A stretch of 64,000 nucleotides of DNA. Origin: an uncultured Clostridia bacterium. Lineage in GTDB: Bacteria > Bacillota > Clostridia > Oscillospirales > Oscillospiraceae. Where the stretch lies: the NCBI GenBank assembly GCA_947644595.1, contig CANSAE010000009.1:1-64000 (forward strand). The letters run 5' to 3'. Below are positions 40,531 to 47,645 of this stretch, piece after piece. The translations under genes were made by a program, and so were the position numbers. The notes beneath the pieces are model-generated. The model worked only from the letters and a program-made list of their open reading frames with translations. It made no database searches and was not told the origin of the DNA. The first letter of the stretch is position 1. Each line of letters opens with the position of its first letter.

Positions 40531-40606
40531 GGCGGCCGGGCTGGCATAGCGCCGAAGCACCTTAGCCCCCATAGCTTTGCGTCCCGTTATTTCTAACGGT
40601 TTGCTA
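40531..40606 (-). promoter_or_regulatory. c-di-GMP-I (GEMM) riboswitch, copy 3 (proximal)
   Basis: Minus strand: AGCAAACC, a P2 stem with GAAA tetraloop, GGGACGCAAAGC, GGGGCTAAGGTG, CGCTATGCCAGCC. The 3' end reads CGGCCGCC where copy 1 has CGGTTGCT, so its closing helix differs. Downstream (40468-40530), CTTTGC and GCAAAG can pair close to the GAAAGGA stretch. No U-tract terminator is seen, which suggests translational control. Confidence 0.88.
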
Positions 40607-40609
40607 ATT

Positions 40610-40689
40610 TTGCGGCTGGCTGGCCTGTCGCCGGAACAGCGATTTAGCCCCTGTAGCTTTGCGTCCCGGGGGTTCCCCCGCTTTGCCAA
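40610..40689 (-). promoter_or_regulatory. c-di-GMP-I (GEMM) riboswitch, copy 2 (middle)
   Basis: Minus strand: GGCAAAGC, a P2 stem CGGGG/CCCCG with loop GAAC instead of a GNRA tetraloop, GGGACGCAAAGC, GGGGCTAAATCG, GCGACAGGCCAGCC. The flanks GCTAATTTTGGC and GCAAAATTAGC are complementary and form its closing helix. That helix uses bases which copies 1 and 3 also need. Confidence 0.85.
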
Positions 40690-40693
40690 AATT

Positions 40694-40772
40694 AGCAACC
40701 GGGCTGACATAGCGTAAAAGAACACCTTAGTCCCCATGGCTTTGCGTCCCATCCTTTCGGATGGTTTGCCAA
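40694..40772 (-). promoter_or_regulatory. c-di-GMP-I (GEMM) riboswitch, copy 1 (distal)
   Basis: Minus strand: GGCAAACC, P2 CCATCC-GAAA-GGATGG with a GNRA tetraloop, the invariant GGGACGCAAAGCC, GGGGACTAAGGTG, CGCTATGTCAGCCCGGTTGCT. All conserved GEMM blocks are present in order. This is the best-conserved copy. Confidence 0.93.
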
Positions 40773-40788
40773 ATAATAGATTTCTGCT

Positions 40789-40896
40789 TCAAAAATAAAT
40801 CGCTCTATCGTTGCCCTTTTGCCCCACCGCCCATGTGATTGGCGGCAGGGCCCACCTGTCCGGCGGGCTCGCCTCCATTGTCGCAGCTACGATCAC
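40789..40896 (-). CDS. small 35-codon ORF upstream of the riboswitch array
   Basis: A GTG start at 40896 has an excellent AGGAGG site 7 bases upstream and opens a 35-residue frame beginning VIVAATMEASPPDRW and ending DRAIYF. The stop lies about 17 bases before the first aptamer. It has no membrane segment and is rich in Pro, Trp and Ala. Inside it, GCCCTGCCGCC and GGGCGGTGGGGC can form a strong hairpin. It could be a leader peptide or a small protein. My impression that similar peptides occur in related genomes is unverified. Confidence 0.5.
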   Translation of the reverse strand: MIVAATMEASPPDRWALPPITWAVGQKGNDRAIYF

Positions 40897-40933
40897 TCAG
40901 CCCCCTCCTTTCTTTCATGCCGCACAAAAGCCA

Positions 40934-41905
40934 TTATTCTTCCAAACCGATAAGATCAGCTTCATCCACTGTTGACGTTTCTTCGGACTCCGGAATCTGT
41001 TCGATTGCTCCTGGCAATTCCTCCGCGGTTGTTTCCGGAGTTGGAACAGTCCCTTCGTCGGCCATATCCGTTTCCGGTATTTGAGGCAGCCGGACCGCTT
41101 GCACCACCCAACGCGTGGCGTGTCCGTTCCCGGTACAGGTCGACAGCGTCAGGATATGGTCGTTGACTGTCGGTACTATCCCTGTCTCAATCACAGAACA
41201 TTCAACACAGTAATCCACAAACGCCTGGCGACCTGCTTCCTCAACGATGTTGATCCGGTAAGTATCGCTTTCCAGTTCCGCCTCATAGGCCGAAAAAACG
41301 GCATAGGTGAATTCTCCGCTGTCGGTAACAATGTATATGTAAGGATGCGCTTCCCAGTAGCTGGCTTTGCTGAAGTACTTCAGCGTACCAAACATAGAGC
41401 CGCCCCGCATCCTGTGTCCATACACGATGGTATTGAAGTCCAGAAATTCCCCGTTGCACCGGCTCTCTACAAAAATAGAGCCCATTGCATTTCGGTCCCC
41501 TTTCCACGTGTGCTTCAAGTAATATTCATTGTCCTCTCCTTGGAGCAGCGGATAAGAAATCACTGTATCCGGAATCATGATCCAACCGAGCACATCCGGA
41601 TTCACTTCCCGAAGCGCAGAAAAATCCATCTCCCCCAGAGCGTCGGCATAAGGGTCCTGCCAGGTATAAGAAACTGCCGGAATTTCACTGTTTTCATCCT
41701 CCGGTAAAACGGCTACATTGGAAGGCGTTGGAAACGGACTGTGCTTCGGCAATGTGGGAAGCTTCACCAGCGCAGCAGCTTCGGCATAGTCTTTCGCCCC
41801 CCTTTGACGGTCCAGCACGTGATACAGCACCCCCGCCAAGCTGCCGATAAATATGATCGACAATATCACTAACAGTCCCCTTCGCAGAGGTCCCTGCCCT
41901 TTCAC
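40934..41905 (-). CDS. class B sortase
   Basis: 323 residues. An N-terminal membrane anchor (about 9-30) is followed by a polar spacer and a sortase B domain (about 90-270) with VLGWIMIPDTVISYPLLQ, the catalytic His in VYGHRM, Cys in LSTCTG and Arg in ATRWVVQAV. A 45-residue acidic Glu/Thr/Pro tail follows and is unusual. The GTG start follows AGGAG by 7 bases. It is transcribed ahead of the LPMTG adhesin, with the riboswitch array in between, so it should be made without c-di-GMP control unless transcripts read through. It presumably anchors or polymerises both adhesins of the island. Confidence 0.92.
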   Translation of the reverse strand: MKGQGPLRRGLLVILSIIFIGSLAGVLYHVLDRQRGAKDYAEAAALVKLPTLPKHSPFPTPSNVAVLPEDENSEIPAVSYTWQDPYADALGEMDFSALREVNPDVLGWIMIPDTVISYPLLQGEDNEYYLKHTWKGDRNAMGSIFVESRCNGEFLDFNTIVYGHRMRGGSMFGTLKYFSKASYWEAHPYIYIVTDSGEFTYAVFSAYEAELESDTYRINIVEEAGRQAFVDYCVECSVIETGIVPTVNDHILTLSTCTGNGHATRWVVQAVRLPQIPETDMADEGTVPTPETTAEELPGAIEQIPESEETSTVDEADLIGLEE

Positions 41906-42033
41906 GTATGCGCTCCTTTCTTCTCAAGCTATCATCCTCACAGGAAAAGATGCTCAATCATTTCAATCCATAAAATCCCGATCGCCGGTCCAATCTTTCA
42001 TTTGGTCCCAGTGCTTCTTTTACGCTCCTGCGG

Positions 42034-42112
42034 TGATATTTTTCTTATCTTCTCTTCGTTTTAGTCGTATTAACAATATCACTTTTGTTCAATAATATCA
42101 ACAAAAATATCA
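42034..42112. repeat. four AATATCA repeats between the sortase and XRE genes
   Basis: AATATCA occurs on the plus strand at 42075-42081, 42094-42100 and 42106-42112, and inverted at 42034-42040. Three of the four extend to AATATCAC. The block sits in the divergent promoter region (41906-42165), where no gene is seen. Similar AATATCA/ATATCATA sequences occur upstream of the fibro-slime adhesin. Confidence 0.5.
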
Positions 42113-42165
42113 CTTAAGATAAAAACTAACAATATTCTTTATACTAAAATTGAGGTGAGTGGAAT

Positions 42166-42504
42166 ATGATAGGAGAGCTCCTTGCCGAAGTAAGAAGAGA
42201 CCACGGAGACACGCAGTCTAAATTGGCCGAAAAATTGCATGTTACCGTTTCCGCAGTTCGCAGTTGGGAGCAAGATAAGAGCTCCCCCCCCCATGAAACC
42301 CTTGTGAGTATATGCAAATTATATGAAGTATCCTCGGATTATTTACTGGGCCTAACAGATGTGGACCCTGCTTATGTGCAGTATCGGCGACTGTTGAGCT
42401 TCACAAAATCGGAATTGGACGAGATTCGTATTTTTGAAGAATATCTGCTCTGGAGACGAAAAAGATTGGACACTCCCCAGCACAATCAAGACAGCGTAAA
42501 TTAA
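42166..42504 (+). CDS. XRE-family transcriptional regulator
   Basis: 112 residues. The N-terminal helix-turn-helix (about 1-62) shows the classical pattern TQSKLAEKLHVTVSAVRSWEQDKSSP and ends YEVSSDYLLGLTD. About 50 C-terminal residues are charged and helical, perhaps for dimerisation. Ribosome site GAGGTGA. It is divergent from the sortase gene, with AATATCA repeats between them that could be its operators. Its own terminator follows at once. Targets are inferred from position only. Confidence 0.9.
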   Translation: MIGELLAEVRRDHGDTQSKLAEKLHVTVSAVRSWEQDKSSPPHETLVSICKLYEVSSDYLLGLTDVDPAYVQYRRLLSFTKSELDEIRIFEEYLLWRRKRLDTPQHNQDSVN

Positions 42505-42547
42505 AAAAGCATCGTCCGGACCAATACGCTCTGGACGGTGCTTTTTG
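42504..42547 (+). terminator. terminator of the XRE gene
   Basis: A long stem (AAAAAGCATCGTCCGGA with TCTGGACGGTGCTTTTT, one G-T pair region) ending in T5. Confidence 0.85.
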
Positions 42548-42584
42548 ACTTCGGAAGATTTCTGTATATATGAATAAATTTTAG

Positions 42585-42613
42585 TTGATAATTTTGATGG
42601 TTTGTAGTAAAAT
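42585..42613 (+). promoter_or_regulatory. promoter of the SRP RNA
   Basis: TTGATA (42585-42590), 17-base spacer, TAAAAT (42608-42613), about 20 bases before the RNA start. Confidence 0.75.
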
Positions 42614-42633
42614 ACCATCGCGGCATTTGACAA

Positions 42634-42903
42634 GGCTGCACTAGTCGGGGAGCCAGCGGTGCCCTGTAACCTGCAATCCGCTGCAGCAGGGATGAAGTCC
42701 CATTTTAGGGGGTGCGTTATGTCGTTTGCCCGAAGCGGGCAGCGTTGATGATCCGGTCTCGAGCAACGAATCCTTCCGAACCATGTCAGGCGGGGAACCG
42801 AGCAGCATTAAGGAAGATCTTTCGTGTGCCTTGAGGCAGCCGGGTCTGAGTAAGCCACTTCGGTTAGCGGGCATGATGTATTTTCAACGATGGGTGTGCA
42901 GTC
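42634..42903 (+). ncRNA. ffs: signal recognition particle RNA, large Bacillus type
   Basis: About 270 bases. The ends GGCTGCAC and GTGCAGTC pair. The Alu domain has GTCGGGGAG, GCGGTGCCCTGTAA and CAATCCGCTGCAGCAGGG, as in the Bacillus scRNA. Domain IV, which binds Ffh, is GTCAGG-CGGGGAACCG-AGCAGCATTAAG with a GGAA tetraloop. The position immediately upstream of dnaX is the same as in Bacillus subtilis. Confidence 0.95.
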
Positions 42904-42922
42904 TTGTCAAGGGCCGCATAAT

Positions 42923-42961
42923 TACTTTTAAGGGAAGTCCACTGGACTTCCCTTAAAAGTA
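42923..42961. repeat. 39-base perfect palindrome between SRP RNA and dnaX
   Basis: A 19-base arm (42923-42941), one central C, and an exact reverse complement (42943-42961). There is no U-tract, so it is not a standard terminator. After it, CTCG-TTCA-CGAG and ACGTATTTTTT (about 42974-42995) could terminate the SRP RNA. A TTCTATGAG direct repeat lies just before the dnaX ribosome site. Confidence 0.85.
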
Positions 42962-43050
42962 GAATCTGCACGCACTCGTTCACGAGACGTATTTTTTCGT
43001 ATCGTCGATGTAAATTCTATGAGTTCTATGAGATATAAGGGGGGAGCGGG

Positions 43051-44676
43051 ATGTATCAGGCGTTGTATAGAAAGTACCGGCCACGGACATTTGATGATGT
43101 TGTCGGGCAAGAGCATATTACGGAAACGCTAAAGAACCAAGTGGGCAGAGATAAGCTCAGCCACGCATATCTGTTCATTGGGACCCGCGGGACCGGCAAA
43201 ACCACCTGCGCCAAAATTTTGGCCAAAGCGGTCAACTGTGAGCATCCCGTAAGTGGGAACCCTTGCAACAACTGCCCTACCTGTCGGGGGATCGACGACG
43301 GAACCATTCTGGACGTCGTGGAACTGGACGCCGCTTCCAATAACGGCGTGGATCATGTCCGCGCCCTGCGGGACGAGGCTGTTTTCACGCCCGCCGGGGC
43401 GAAAAAACGGGTGTATATCATCGACGAGGTACATATGCTCTCCGTTCCGGCCTTCAACGCCCTGCTGAAGATCATGGAGGAACCGCCAGAGCACCTGATG
43501 TTCATTCTGGCCACTACGGAGCTGAAAAAGGTGCCTGCCACCATACTCTCCCGCTGCCAAAGATATAATTTCCGGCGCATTGATGCCTCTGTCGTGGCCG
43601 GACGGCTTTCACAGGTGGCAACGCTGGAGGGCCTCTCCCTTGCGCCGGATGCCGCGGCTTTGCTGGGCCGGCTGGCAGACGGGTCTATGCGGGACGGATT
43701 GTCTTTGCTGGATCAAGTGCTGGGTGACGGAACCATCACAGTAGATTCTGTACTGTCTTCCACTGGATTGGCCGGAAATCTCAGGACAGCGGAACTGCTG
43801 CATACCGTCATGGAAGAGAATACCGCCGGGGCTCTGACTCAGTTTGGGCGAATGTGGCAGGACGGAAAAGACCCTGCCATGCTCTTAGGTGAGCTGTCCA
43901 GCCTGCTTCGGGATATTCTTTTGATGCGCACCGCGCCGCAAAGCTGCGCACAGCTTTTGAGTGGTAATTTCGATGATGAAACCCTGCGCTCTTTTGCAGG
44001 CGCACTCTCCCCTGCCCGGCTTTTGCAGGCTTTAGAAACCATACAAACAGCACAAAGCAAGCTGCGGGACAGCCATAATCTGAGGATGTCTGTCGAGCTG
44101 TGTTTGATAGAGCTGTGCGATCCAGCACTGTCTGACAATGTCACCGGGCTGCGTTCCAGGATTGACCGGCTGGAAGCACAGGTCAAAAGCGGGATATCCA
44201 TTCCACGACTCCCCACAGAGATTCCAGTTTCTCAAAAAACAGCCGCAGTGTCCCCACCCCCGGAGGACGACCGGCCTCCTTGGGAAGAGGACGAACCGGA
44301 GCGCCCGCCGCTGCCGGAAGAGCCTCCTCTTCCCGTACCGGATACCCCGGAATCAATGCATACAACTTCTCCTGCCGAAGACGATCAATGGGGCCAATTC
44401 ATCACAGTAGCAAAACAACATCTTCCTGCACACGCTGTAGGGCTGCTGTACCAGTGCTCCGGCACTTTCGGAATAAACCGCGTGACCATTTCCGCGCCGG
44501 ACTTTCCCTATCGGCAGCTCACTGCGGCAGGAACGATGGACAAACTCCGCTCCGCATCCAGCGCGTTCTTCGGCGGCCCTGCGCAAGTGGAGGTCACCGG
44601 CTGTTCCACAGCCGCACCAAAAGCAACCAGAAGCCTGGATGAATTAAGAGCATATGACATTGTAAAATTCAAATAG
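43051..44676 (+). CDS. dnaX: DNA polymerase III subunit gamma/tau
   Basis: 541 residues. An AAA+ clamp-loader module has YRPRTFDDVVGQEH, Walker A GTRGTGKT at about 44-51, a four-cysteine zinc site (CEHPVSGNPCNNCPTC), Walker B IIDEVHML and the SRC arginine-finger motif. Domain III follows to about 365. A Pro/Glu-rich linker (about 395-445) leads to a tau-like C-terminal domain. It loads the sliding clamp. Start ATG after a GGGGGGAG site. The gene order SRP RNA-dnaX-ybaB is conserved; recR does not follow here. Confidence 0.96.
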   Translation: MYQALYRKYRPRTFDDVVGQEHITETLKNQVGRDKLSHAYLFIGTRGTGKTTCAKILAKAVNCEHPVSGNPCNNCPTCRGIDDGTILDVVELDAASNNGVDHVRALRDEAVFTPAGAKKRVYIIDEVHMLSVPAFNALLKIMEEPPEHLMFILATTELKKVPATILSRCQRYNFRRIDASVVAGRLSQVATLEGLSLAPDAAALLGRLADGSMRDGLSLLDQVLGDGTITVDSVLSSTGLAGNLRTAELLHTVMEENTAGALTQFGRMWQDGKDPAMLLGELSSLLRDILLMRTAPQSCAQLLSGNFDDETLRSFAGALSPARLLQALETIQTAQSKLRDSHNLRMSVELCLIELCDPALSDNVTGLRSRIDRLEAQVKSGISIPRLPTEIPVSQKTAAVSPPPEDDRPPWEEDEPERPPLPEEPPLPVPDTPESMHTTSPAEDDQWGQFITVAKQHLPAHAVGLLYQCSGTFGINRVTISAPDFPYRQLTAAGTMDKLRSASSAFFGGPAQVEVTGCSTAAPKATRSLDELRAYDIVKFK

Positions 44677-44689
44677 GAGGAATCCAATT

Positions 44690-45040
44690 ATGGCAAAGAA
44701 ACCCCCGTACCGGGGCGGCTTTGGCGGCCCGAATATGAATCAGCAGGCCAATCTCATGCGTCAGGCGCAGAAAATGCAGGAGGATCTGCTGAAGGCCCAG
44801 CAGGAGTTGGAAAACAGCAGTTTTACAGCAAAAGCCGGCGGCGGTGTCGTCACCGCTACAGTAAACGGCAAACATGAGCTGGTCTCCATTGAGATCGCTC
44901 CCGAAGCGGTAGACCCTGATGATGTGGAAATGCTTCAGGATTTGATCGTTGCGGCGGTCAATGCCGCCACCAAGATGGTGGATGATGCTTCCGCGGAATC
45001 CATGAATAAAATCAGCGGCGGGCTCGGCTTGGGCTTATAA
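44690..45040 (+). CDS. YbaB/EbfC family nucleoid-associated protein
   Basis: 116 residues. A Gly-rich N-terminus (RGGFGGPNMNQQ) precedes the typical helix LMRQAQKMQEDLLKAQQELE, the core TAKAGGGVVTATVNGKHELVSIEIAPEAVDPDDVEMLQDL and the C-terminal KISGGLGLGL. It binds DNA as a dimer of tweezer shape. It lies 13 bases after dnaX with ribosome site AGGAGG. The usual third gene, recR, is replaced by a terminator. Confidence 0.95.
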   Translation: MAKKPPYRGGFGGPNMNQQANLMRQAQKMQEDLLKAQQELENSSFTAKAGGGVVTATVNGKHELVSIEIAPEAVDPDDVEMLQDLIVAAVNAATKMVDDASAESMNKISGGLGLGL

Positions 45041-45047
45041 AAAACAC

Positions 45048-45080
45048 AAAAAGGCACCGGACATGGTCCGGTGCTTTTTT
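45048..45080 (+). terminator. terminator of dnaX-ybaB
   Basis: A stem with arms about 45048-45061 and 45067-45080, one unpaired G, loop CATGG, ending in T6. Confidence 0.85.
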
Positions 45081-45094
45081 CTATACAAATAACG

Positions 45095-45119
45095 AAAGGG
45101 CGGCCGAAGCCGCCCCTTT
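45095..45119 (-). terminator. terminator of the YkvI-like gene
   Basis: The minus strand AAAGGGGCGGC-TTCG-GCCGCCCTTT with a UUCG loop, followed by a poor U-tract (CGTTATTTG). Confidence 0.6.
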
Positions 45120-45139
45120 GTTTGGGAAATTGGGTTGTA

Positions 45140-46291
45140 TCAGTCGTCCAGGCAAGCGGGATGCTCGGCAACCCACTTCTTGTTCTTGGGAATACCCCAG
45201 ATCAGAACCGGGATGATAATCACCACAATGCCGTAGTAGCCGCAGTAGCCATACACCTTGGAGATGATGGTGGACAGGCCCAGCAGAGACACTGCGAAGC
45301 ACAGCGCGATCACGACAGCGCCGACAATGACCTTACGGCCCTTCTCGGGGACAGCCTCAGGCAACTTGCCCTGGAAGCGGTCGATCATGGAGAACACCAG
45401 CGTCACAGAGGTGGACACGAAAGCGCAGAACAACAGGATGGAGTACACGCCGATCAGCCACTTCCAGCCGATGCTGTTGGCAATGAACAGGTTGGGCAGG
45501 GTCAGTGCGTTGCCGCCGGCGGCTGCGTCAGCCTGGATGGCGGGATACCATGCAATCAGCATGAACGCGGAAGCTGCCAGTGCCAGACCATTCATCAGGC
45601 CGCCCAGAATCGCGGACTTCTTCACGCCCTTGTTATTGGTAACAGTAGTGGACGCTGCGATGAAAGAGGGAATGGACACGCACTGGAAAGCGGCATACAC
45701 AGGAACACCGCGGAAGAATGCGTAAGCAGGATCCTTCAGCCCGTCGCCCAGATGGGTGAATACGCCGTCAGGAGCCATGGACAGGCCAGCGATCACCATG
45801 ATAGCGGTAACGATCAGAATGCCCGCAGACAGGAACGTGGACACCGCGATAATCAGCTTGATGCCGAAGATGGACAGAACCACCAGAGCAGCAATAACCA
45901 CCAGGCAGCTGATTACATAGGGCAGATGCAGATACTGCACCACCAGGTTGGCAGCGCCGGAAACTGCAGCGGCCACAGCAGCCAGAATGATGACTACATA
46001 GAAAATCTCAAACAGGATCTCCATGTTGGGGTTGGGATACAGCTCGCGGAAGGTATCCTTGTAGTTAGTCAGTCCGCGCAGACGAGCGAAGCGCGCAACC
46101 ACATACATAATGTAGGCCAGCAGGCCCATGGACAGCAGGGGCCAGAGAACAGCCGTCCAGCCGTACTGTACGAAGTAACCGATGACCTGGTTACCGGTGG
46201 CGAAGCCGCCGCCGACGTGCGTGCCGAACCAAACCGAAGCAACGGTAAAGGCGGCAGCCCAGGAGCTTTTCAATGCAGTATTGTTTTCCAT
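45140..46291 (-). CDS. YkvI-family membrane transporter-like protein
   Basis: 383 residues from the ATG at 46291 (GAGGAG 6 bases upstream; an in-frame ATG at 46342 has no site). About eleven hydrophobic helices. The first helix, with VWFGTHVGGGFATGNQV, is broken by glycines as in the APC/LeuT superfamily, to which the YkvI group has been assigned. Substrate unknown. Codon use is strongly C/G-ending, hinting at high expression. It is divergent from a GntR regulator and two reductase genes, so it may import the substrate of that module. Confidence 0.85.
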   Translation of the reverse strand: MENNTALKSSWAAAFTVASVWFGTHVGGGFATGNQVIGYFVQYGWTAVLWPLLSMGLLAYIMYVVARFARLRGLTNYKDTFRELYPNPNMEILFEIFYVVIILAAVAAAVSGAANLVVQYLHLPYVISCLVVIAALVVLSIFGIKLIIAVSTFLSAGILIVTAIMVIAGLSMAPDGVFTHLGDGLKDPAYAFFRGVPVYAAFQCVSIPSFIAASTTVTNNKGVKKSAILGGLMNGLALAASAFMLIAWYPAIQADAAAGGNALTLPNLFIANSIGWKWLIGVYSILLFCAFVSTSVTLVFSMIDRFQGKLPEAVPEKGRKVIVGAVVIALCFAVSLLGLSTIISKVYGYCGYYGIVVIIIPVLIWGIPKNKKWVAEHPACLDD

Positions 46292-46342
46292 TTGCAACTC
46301 CTCTTTCTCTTTTACTTGTGATATGTATTCGTTTGGAATCAA

Positions 46343-46782
46343 AACATACGCGGCTTTCCCAATTCCGCATATCGAATGATGGAAAAATTATAGAATCCCT
46401 TTCCCCTATGTTTCAATTTCAGCGCAGTATCGTTTTCGCTCATCTCCTTTGTCCTGAAATTAGTTTATAATCTATTCATATTTTTGTTTTTGCTTCAAAA
46501 ATAGTTAATAGTTATATTTTTAACCTCTTTTTTGGTTCATAATCCGTTCATTGTTAATAACTTAACCCCCCTTTTTAAAATCTTTGTAGTTTTCAACAAG
46601 TTTGAGAGGTAAAAATTAGTGAAAAATAATCGAATCCCCTCTTGAATTTGAACTTCATTCTGTGATAATTTAAGGTTATATTGCATAAATGTGTTCTTCA
46701 TTTTCATAAAACAGAAAGTTTTTGAACTTTTTTGCATTTTTAAATCTATGAAAAACACATTCATATACAAAGGAGAGCGCTT
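46343..46782. other. AT-rich divergent regulatory region
   Basis: 440 bases between the YkvI-like and GntR genes with no supported gene. It contains the YkvI promoter at 46387-46416. The GntR side is very AT-rich (46480-46780) and has only weak matches, for example TTGAAC near 46720. No clear operator palindrome was found. Confidence 0.6.
46387..46416 (-). promoter_or_regulatory. promoter of the YkvI-like gene
   Basis: Minus strand TTGAAA (46411-46416), 18-base spacer, TATAAT (46387-46392). Confidence 0.7.
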
Positions 46783-47496
46783 ATGAATCAGAAAAAACTG
46801 CAGGAGCGGTTAGAACAGAACCCTTTTGCTAAATTGGGCGACATTGTGGCAGATCTACTATTTGATGAGATCGTATCTCTTCGTCTTGCCCCCTCCACCA
46901 AGCTGAATATCAATAATATTTCTAAGGAACTTGGAATCTCCCGCACGCCAGTCACAGAAGCCATCAACCAGCTCTGTGGTATTGGATTTGTAGATGTGCA
47001 TCCAAATGCCAGCGGATATTTCGTTTCCGCCCTGACCATGACGGAGCTTATCAGCCTGTATAACGCCAGAGCTGCTATTGAGTCTGAAGCCGCATACCTA
47101 TGCGCCGAGACTGCCAGCTATGATGTGATCGCGGGCTTGGAAAACTATGCCTCTGAATATAAGCGCGCACTCCAGCGGCGGGATAATCAGGCACTGAAGG
47201 AAGTGGAAATGCCTTTCCACCGGCTTATTATTGACAATTGCGAAAATAAATACCTCCAATCCTGCTATGAGCAGATCCTCCCCACCCTGACCCGTTATCA
47301 GAATTATTACACGGAATTCATTGACACGGATCTGAACAATCCCTGGTCCCCACGGTGCGCGCACCAGCACTCCTCCATCGTGGCCGCAATCAAAATGCAC
47401 ATGCCGGAATTGGCCCGGCAATTGATGAACGAACATATCCGTACCGGCATCAATCAGGCTGCCTTCTCCTATGATAATCCCATTCCCATTCGGTAA
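46783..47496 (+). CDS. GntR-family regulator with FCD domain
   Basis: 237 residues. A winged helix at about 15-80 (LFDEIVSLRLAPSTKLNINNISKELGISRTPVTEAI) is followed by an all-helical FCD effector domain (about 90-225). Its metal-site histidines are probably those in EMPFHRLIIDN, AHQHSSIVAAI and LMNEHI. FCD regulators sense carboxylic or sugar acids. Located between a transporter and two ketoacid-reductase-like genes, it is likely the local regulator. Ribosome site AAAGGAGAG. Confidence 0.92.
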   Translation: MNQKKLQERLEQNPFAKLGDIVADLLFDEIVSLRLAPSTKLNINNISKELGISRTPVTEAINQLCGIGFVDVHPNASGYFVSALTMTELISLYNARAAIESEAAYLCAETASYDVIAGLENYASEYKRALQRRDNQALKEVEMPFHRLIIDNCENKYLQSCYEQILPTLTRYQNYYTEFIDTDLNNPWSPRCAHQHSSIVAAIKMHMPELARQLMNEHIRTGINQAAFSYDNPIPIR

Positions 47497-47581
47497 GTCT
47501 CTTTTTTAGTACATTTCCATCAAGGAACACCCCTTTTTGTGTTTAATTGTACTCATTTTTTCGTTTGAATTTTATCAATCG

Positions 47582-47609
47582 TTGATTTTTTGTTCAATTC
47601 CTCTATAAT
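47582..47609 (+). promoter_or_regulatory. promoter of the reductase pair
   Basis: TTGATT (47582-47587), 16-base spacer, TATAAT (47604-47609). TTGTTCAA in the spacer resembles the palindrome arm at 49752. Confidence 0.6.
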
Positions 47610-47645
47610 TTTACATGGATGGATCTTCAGAAAGGATGTACGGCG

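Noticed and set aside
40468..40752. N-terminal extension of the LPMTG adhesin containing MGRKAMG-like repeats
   Set aside because: The repeated peptide is a translation of the conserved riboswitch blocks; the signal peptide starts at the ATG at 40467.
40808..40930. Possible fourth GEMM riboswitch
   Set aside because: The region has GGGCAAC and hairpins but lacks the GGGACGCAAAGC and CTAA blocks; it holds the 35-codon ORF.
30342..42504. Integrated element inserted at tRNA-Ala
   Set aside because: No integrase, no transposase and no repeated tRNA 3' end were found on either side, so mobility is not supported.
42585..43050. T-box or other riboswitch upstream of dnaX
   Set aside because: The conserved GTCAGG...AGCAGCATTAAG and Alu-type blocks identify SRP RNA.
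43056..43560. Minus-strand frames over the start of dnaX
   Set aside because: Antisense shadows of the dnaX AAA+ domain with no independent support.
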